Of a stretch of 10,135 bases of DNA, positions 7,173 through 10,135 are shown one piece after another. Source of the stretch: Kiritimatiellia bacterium. Its GTDB lineage: Bacteria; Verrucomicrobiota; Kiritimatiellia; UBA8416; SLMC01. How positions within the stretch are numbered: the stretch's first letter is position 1; each line of letters begins with the position of its first letter. The notes below the pieces were generated by a model that was given only the letters and a program-made list of their open reading frames with translations, did not search any database and was not told where the DNA came from. The position numbers were made by a program, and so were the translations under genes. Location: positions 1 to 10,135 of the forward strand of contig SLMC01000138.1 of the NCBI GenBank assembly GCA_007133745.1. The letters run 5' to 3'.

Positions 7173-8457
7173 TCGTTCCTCGGAAAGCTTGTTTGCTCGC
7201 GCGCGCCGGGTCATCCCCGGCGGCGTAAACAGTCCGGTACGCGCCTTCAACGCCGTCGGAGGAACCCCGGTCTTCATCGAGAATGCGGCCGGCGCCCGGC
7301 TCTATACCTCCGACGGCAGGGAATTGATCGATTTCTGTTGTTCCTGGGGACCCTTGATCCTGGGGCATGCGCATCCGAAGGTCGTCGAGGCGGTTCGCGA
7401 TGCCGCAGGACGAGGCATGAGCTACGGGGCCAACACGAGGCGCGAAGTCGAGTTCGCCGAACTGTTGTGCGCACAGGCGCCGTCCATGGATCAGGTGCGC
7501 CTCGTCAATTCCGGCACGGAAGCCACAATGACGGCGCTGCGCCTTGCCCGCGGAGCCACTGGCCGCCGCAAGATACTGAAATTCGACGGGTGCTATCACG
7601 GGCACAGCGATGGGCTTCTGGTCGCGGCAGGGAGCGGCTTGCTCACGGGCGGCATGGCCTCGTCCGCCGGCGTGTCGACGGAAACCGCCTGCGAAACTAT
7701 TGTGGCGCCATACAACAACCTTTCCGCCGCGGACAAGATCGTCGGCGAACAGGGCCCGGATTTGGCGGCGATTATCGTGGAACCCATTGCCGGCAACATG
7801 GGCCTGGCGCTGCCGAAGCCCGGCTTCCTGGAAGGGCTTCGTGCCATGGCCGACCGGTGCGGATCCGCGCTGATCTTCGACGAAGTCATTACCGGCTTTC
7901 GGCTTGGCCCGACGACCTTCGGCTGCCTGTGCGGTGTTACCCCCGATCTCACATGCCTGGGCAAGATCATTGGCGGCGGACTCCCGATCGGCGCCATCGG
8001 CGGCAAACGCGCGATCATGGAGCGCCTCGCCCCGACAGGCAAGGTCTATCAGGCCGGCACCCTCAGCGGCAATCCCGTGGCGATCGCGGCAGGAACAGCT
8101 ACGATCCAAGCGCTTATCGACGAAGATCCGTATCCGAAACTCGCAAGGCTTGGCGACAGGCTGGCTGCCGGACTGAACGGCGCAGCCAGAGAACAGGGCA
8201 TCCCTATGCACTGCGCCCGCCAAGGCAGCATGTTCACGCCCTTCTTCTCGGAAAACAGCGTTATCGACCTCGCGACAGCCAAACACTGCGACACAAGCGC
8301 GTATGCCGCATTCTTCCATGCCATGCTCGAGCGGGGCATATATTTGCCACCAGCCCAGTTTGAAGTCGGTTTCGTTTCAATGGCGCACCAGGCGTCCGAT
8401 ATCGACCTGTTCATTGCGTGCGCCACCGAATCCATTCAGACAGGCGCAATGGAATGA
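7165..8457 (+). CDS. hemL: Glutamate-1-semialdehyde 2,1-aminomutase
   Basis: HemL is the PLP enzyme that converts the product of HemA, glutamate-1-semialdehyde, to 5-aminolevulinate, completing the C5 route. The 430-residue product matches the usual length. Features are the N-terminal IPGGVNSPVRAF (17-28), the PLP-contact region VNSGTEATM (114-122), FDGCYHGHSDG (140-150), the cofactor aspartate D239 in FDEVITGFR and the Schiff-base lysine K267 in CLGKIIGGGLPIGA. The ATG at 7165 lies 9 nt after GGAGG (7151-7155), a strong ribosome binding site inside the hemB end. An upstream in-frame ATG at 7075 exists but would add 30 unconserved residues inside hemB. The stop overlaps the following receptor remnant by ATGA. 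It is the last intact tetrapyrrole gene of the operon. Confidence 0.97.
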   Translation: MTDRSSESLFARARRVIPGGVNSPVRAFNAVGGTPVFIENAAGARLYTSDGRELIDFCCSWGPLILGHAHPKVVEAVRDAAGRGMSYGANTRREVEFAELLCAQAPSMDQVRLVNSGTEATMTALRLARGATGRRKILKFDGCYHGHSDGLLVAAGSGLLTGGMASSAGVSTETACETIVAPYNNLSAADKIVGEQGPDLAAIIVEPIAGNMGLALPKPGFLEGLRAMADRCGSALIFDEVITGFRLGPTTFGCLCGVTPDLTCLGKIIGGGLPIGAIGGKRAIMERLAPTGKVYQAGTLSGNPVAIAAGTATIQALIDEDPYPKLARLGDRLAAGLNGAAREQGIPMHCARQGSMFTPFFSENSVIDLATAKHCDTSAYAAFFHAMLERGIYLPPAQFEVGFVSMAHQASDIDLFIACATESIQTGAME

Positions 8458-8885
8458 CAACAAGACAACGAGCAGACCATGATCAGACAGCCATGTGCCC
8501 ACGCGCACGATACGCCGTCGGGCTGCCCGCGCTTGCGACCGCTTTCGTTGTGGCTATGACGTCTGTCGGATGGGGGGCTGAACATGTTCCCGATGTCGAA
8601 CTCGAACCGTTGCGGGTTGTGGCCGCGGACGAGGCCGAGGCGTTTCGGCTTGTCTGGTCCTATCGGGAAACCTGGCGCCGGCAGGAACCGATCGAGGCCC
8701 GTGATCGCGGCGAGCGCCGGTCCGGGTTTCTGGGGAGCATGGTCTTGCGCTACACGCCGGTCGCACCCGACAACGTCATGCTCTCTCTCGCCTGCGACAA
8801 TCTCTGGGACAGCGCCTTCGAGACCTTCGTCGGCCAGCCGCCCGCCGGCCGCCGCCTGACCCTCTCGCTCGGCGCCGTTTTCTAG
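8454..8885 (+). pseudogene. Remnant of a TonB-dependent outer-membrane receptor with a large in-frame internal deletion
   Basis: The frame encodes 143 residues. Residues about 14-48 look like a signal peptide (MCPRARYAV, then a hydrophobic stretch ending VGWGA). Next comes a segment like the mature N-terminus and TonB box of receptors (ELEPLRVVAADEAEAF, 54-69). From about residue 95 the sequence matches the last beta strands of such receptors: SMVLRYTP, then a DNLWDSAFETF element equivalent to the common DNLFDKDYE motif, and an ending AGRRLTLSLGAVF with the terminal phenylalanine of outer-membrane barrels. The whole plug and most of the barrel are missing from a protein normally 600-700 residues long, so I call it a deletion remnant. 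The frame is intact and overlaps the hemL stop as ATGA, so it may still be translated. The original could have taken up cobalamin or a heme-like compound. A genuine short outer-membrane protein is the alternative. Confidence 0.6.
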
Positions 8886-8894
8886 GCCCGTTTT

Positions 8895-8935
8895 AGCGCT
8901 GCCCGTCGGCCTCGCGTCGGTGGAAGCAAACGTTG
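8895..8935. repeat. 41-bp direct repeat, copy 1
   Basis: It starts AGCGCTGCCCG and ends GAAGCAAACGTTG. It matches 8990-9030 at 39 of 41 positions. It begins 10 bp after the stop of the receptor remnant. Confidence 0.85.
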
Positions 8936-8976
8936 GAACGCATGGAACGCATGGAATGATGGAACGTTGGAATACG
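8934..8976. repeat. Degenerate tandem array of 8-9-bp TGGAA units
   Basis: About five units in a row begin TGGAA (TGGAACGCA, TGGAACGCA, TGGAATGA, TGGAACGT, TGGAATACGG). They lie between the two 41-bp copies. Such TGGAA-type arrays are intergenic in character and code for nothing recognisable. Confidence 0.75.
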
Positions 8977-8989
8977 GATCGGAGACACA

Positions 8990-9030
8990 AGCGCTGCCCG
9001 CCGACCTCGCGTCGGTGGAAGCAAACGTTG
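8990..9030. repeat. 41-bp direct repeat, copy 2
   Basis: This is the second copy of the repeat at 8895-8935, differing at two positions. The changes here make CCGAC-CTCGC-GTCGG (9001-9015), a small 5-bp hairpin that copy 1 does not have. Confidence 0.85.
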
Positions 9031-9073
9031 CTGTGCGGAAGAGTCGCAGACCTCCCAGGCGGAGTGGCAACGT

Positions 9074-9101
9074 AGCACAGGCATTCTTGCCTGTGTTTTT
9101 T
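9074..9101 (+). terminator. Terminator-like hairpin with T-tract (possible dispersed repeat unit)
   Basis: CACAGGC (9076-9082) pairs perfectly with GCCTGTG (9089-9095) around the loop ATTCTT. A G-T pair and an A-T pair extend the stem, and six T follow (9096-9101). The form fits a rho-independent terminator on the plus strand, about 190 bp after the last open frame of the operon. The neat palindrome may instead be a dispersed repeat. Confidence 0.5.
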
Positions 9102-9103
9102 AT

Positions 9104-9165
9104 CCGCCTCGCCGGACATCGTGCACCGTCGGCGAAATGGTATGCGCAAGTCATCCGCGAGGCGG
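9104..9165. repeat. 9-bp perfect inverted repeat, 44-bp spacer
   Basis: CCGCCTCGC (9104-9112) and GCGAGGCGG (9157-9165) are exact complements. It starts just after the T-tract of the hairpin and could be part of the same repeat element. Confidence 0.5.
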
Positions 9166-9273
9166 CTGATATTGTGCATGGAAGCGACGTTCCCTCAGGC
9201 ACGGAAAACCATTGCTACCGCTGTGACGGGAACAATCTTTTGCATGACGCCCTTCGGGAGAAACGGAACGTTG

Positions 9274-9387
9274 GGGACACACCTGTTGTCGGGCATGGCT
9301 GTGTTCGTTCAGGCAGGAAGGTGTTCAGAGCGTTCCGGACGTTCCCGTTGCCTGCCGGACAGAGAATTGCGACAAAAGGTATGTCCC
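9274..9387. repeat. 114-bp element with 18-bp imperfect inverted ends (REP- or MITE-like)
   Basis: The left end GGGACACACCTGTTGTCG (9274-9291) and the reverse complement of the right end, GGGACATACCTTTTGTCG (9387-9370), match at 16 of 18 positions. Inside, GGCAGG (9313-9318) and CCTGCC (9352-9357) can pair, giving a nested long hairpin. There is no open frame for a transposase in it. A non-autonomous mobile or REP-like unit is the simplest reading. Confidence 0.6.
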
Positions 9388-9627
9388 TATTGATTCGGCG
9401 AAGTCTACGACGAAGACGGGAACATTTTACGACCGCAGCGCGGGAAAAAAGGGCGAATCAGACAGGTTTAATTCGGGAACGGCTTACGATGTCAATTTGA
9501 TCGGTAACAACTCATCGCCGATGGCTGCGAAGCCGCCAAACCCATGCTTTACCGGATCCCTCCGGACCCGGCCGATTCGTCCTGAAACCCCGAATTCTCA
9601 CACCCGGAATCGGCTAAACTGTTACGC

Positions 9628-9652
9628 CCGGCGCCCGCCTTTTGGGTGCCGG
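9628..9652. terminator. GC-rich hairpin at the composition boundary; possible terminator
   Basis: CCGGCGCCC (9628-9636) pairs with GGGTGCCGG (9644-9652) with one G-T pair and a 7-nt loop. It lies about 80 nt past the end of the minus-strand membrane-protein gene and could end its transcript, although no T-tract follows on that strand. On the plus strand six T come 12 nt later (9665-9670). GTTACG occurs on both sides (9621-9626 and 9659-9664). Confidence 0.35.
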
Positions 9653-9730
9653 TTAGAAGTTACGTTTTTTAAACTCGCTTATTTTAGGGCTAGTCATTCT
9701 AGTGGTTCAACTTTTGGGGCGCGCCACCAT

Positions 9731-10135
9731 CTATGGTAGCTTTGTTACCTCTGGATAAAGCCCAAAAAGAGGAATGTTTCTAGCGGCAATGTTCAAAAAT
9801 ATAAAAGCGTTAATAATGGAAAACAAAAGGATTATTAGAACTATGTATTTGCGCCAAGGTGATCTGCAGATTTCTTTAAAATGAACAAGGACTCGCACGA
9901 AAAGGGCAACAATCGATATCAAGAAGGGAAGAAGTAAAGTCTGAACTACACATCTGTATAATGCGACAATACTTGATGTGACAAACATTGTTGATGGCGG
10001 GGACAAATCTTCAGTTACAAGGCGCAATCCCAAAGCATATATTACGCCAGAGAAGCGTAAATGGAATGCAGTAAGTATGGTTAACCATGACAGAATGAGA
10101 ATTTCGCATGCGATAATTCTTGATGTTTTCAAGCA
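9731..10135 (-). CDS. Small predicted membrane protein, unknown function, 5' end uncertain
   Basis: About 134 residues are visible and I do not recognise a family. Three hydrophobic stretches stand out and are likely membrane spans: IIACEILILSWLTILTAFHL, CVVQTLLLPFLISIVALFVRV and IVLIILLFSIINAFIFLNIA. Short basic or polar segments lie between them. The only start seen is a TTG at 10132, with no ribosome binding site in view, and the frame stays open to the window edge. The gene may therefore begin outside and be longer. The DNA is much richer in A and T than the hem genes (16 G/C of 60 at 9781-9840), which suggests foreign origin or a different selective regime. It converges on the siroheme operon and shares nothing functional with it that I can see. 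Confidence 0.55.
   Translation of the reverse strand, partial: CLKTSRIIACEILILSWLTILTAFHLRFSGVIYALGLRLVTEDLSPPSTMFVTSSIVALYRCVVQTLLLPFLISIVALFVRVLVHFKEICRSPWRKYIVLIILLFSIINAFIFLNIAARNIPLFGLYPEVTKLP

Larger units (their letters stand above)
8886..9730. other. Gene-free, repeat-rich spacer
   Basis: I see no credible gene between the receptor remnant and the membrane-protein gene. The open frames here run through repeats, have no recognisable domains and no ribosome binding sites. The stretch holds a 41-bp direct repeat, a short degenerate tandem array, a terminator-like hairpin, a 9-bp inverted repeat, a 114-bp element with 18-bp inverted ends and a second GC-rich hairpin, each listed separately. 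It lies at the convergent end of the plus operon and the minus-strand gene. Confidence 0.75.

Noticed and set aside
7123..8319. 398-codon minus-strand open frame opposite hemL
   Set aside because: Antisense shadow of hemL with no recognisable motif or ribosome binding site.
8967..9500. 177-codon plus-strand open frame in the repeat region
   Set aside because: It runs through a direct repeat, two hairpins and the 114-bp element and shows no protein-like pattern or ribosome binding site.
9613..9664. Possible integron attC site (GCTAAAC ... GTTAGAA around a hairpin)
   Set aside because: Both putative core sites deviate from RYYYAAC/GTTRRRY, the span is below the usual attC size and no integrase is in view. 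Kept only as part of the composition-break finding.
8886..9730. tRNA, structured small RNA or riboswitch in the spacer
   Set aside because: No cloverleaf, cobalamin-riboswitch or other known conserved core was found by eye; only repeats and simple hairpins are visible.

Overview
The window reads as chromosomal DNA from a Gram-negative, probably anaerobic or microaerophilic bacterium with moderately high GC (36 of 60 bases in a sample of hemL). Gram-negative is inferred from the outer-membrane receptor remnant at 8454-8885. The gene order (hemA, hemC/cobA/hemD, hemB, hemL) and the siroheme-only gene content recall clostridial and some deep-branching Gram-negative hem clusters. The heavy domain fusion and the repeat-rich spacer make a Planctomycetes-Verrucomicrobia-Lentisphaerae/Kiritimatiellae relative my best guess, but this is weak inference.

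The window has three parts. (1) 1-2425, minus strand: an Rrf2-family regulator, cysH (APS/PAPS reductase) and an O-acetylhomoserine sulfhydrylase cut by the left edge form one sulfate-assimilation operon. (2) 2481-8885, plus strand, divergent from it: four tightly overlapping genes carry seven tetrapyrrole activities. They are a precorrin-2 dehydrogenase (SirC/Met8)-glutamyl-tRNA reductase (HemA) fusion, a HemC-CobA-HemD triple fusion, HemB and HemL. A 143-codon remnant of a TonB-dependent receptor follows, coupled to hemL by an ATGA overlap. (3) 8886-10135: an 845-bp stretch without a credible gene but with several direct and inverted repeats, then an abrupt change to AT-rich DNA holding one small membrane-protein gene on the minus strand.

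The two operons make metabolic sense together. Glutamyl-tRNA is carried to uroporphyrinogen III, precorrin-2 and siroheme with nothing left over for protoheme (no hemE, hemN or hemH in view). Siroheme is the cofactor of sulfite reductase, which links CysH (makes sulfite) to O-acetylhomoserine sulfhydrylase (uses sulfide). A perfect 7-bp inverted repeat at 2441-2463 overlaps candidate promoters for both directions and is the natural operator for the Rrf2 regulator.

The most unusual features are in the fused enzymes. The HemC part stops after about 220 residues and has no domain 3, so it lacks the cysteine that carries the dipyrromethane cofactor. The HemA part lacks most of its C-terminal dimerisation domain.
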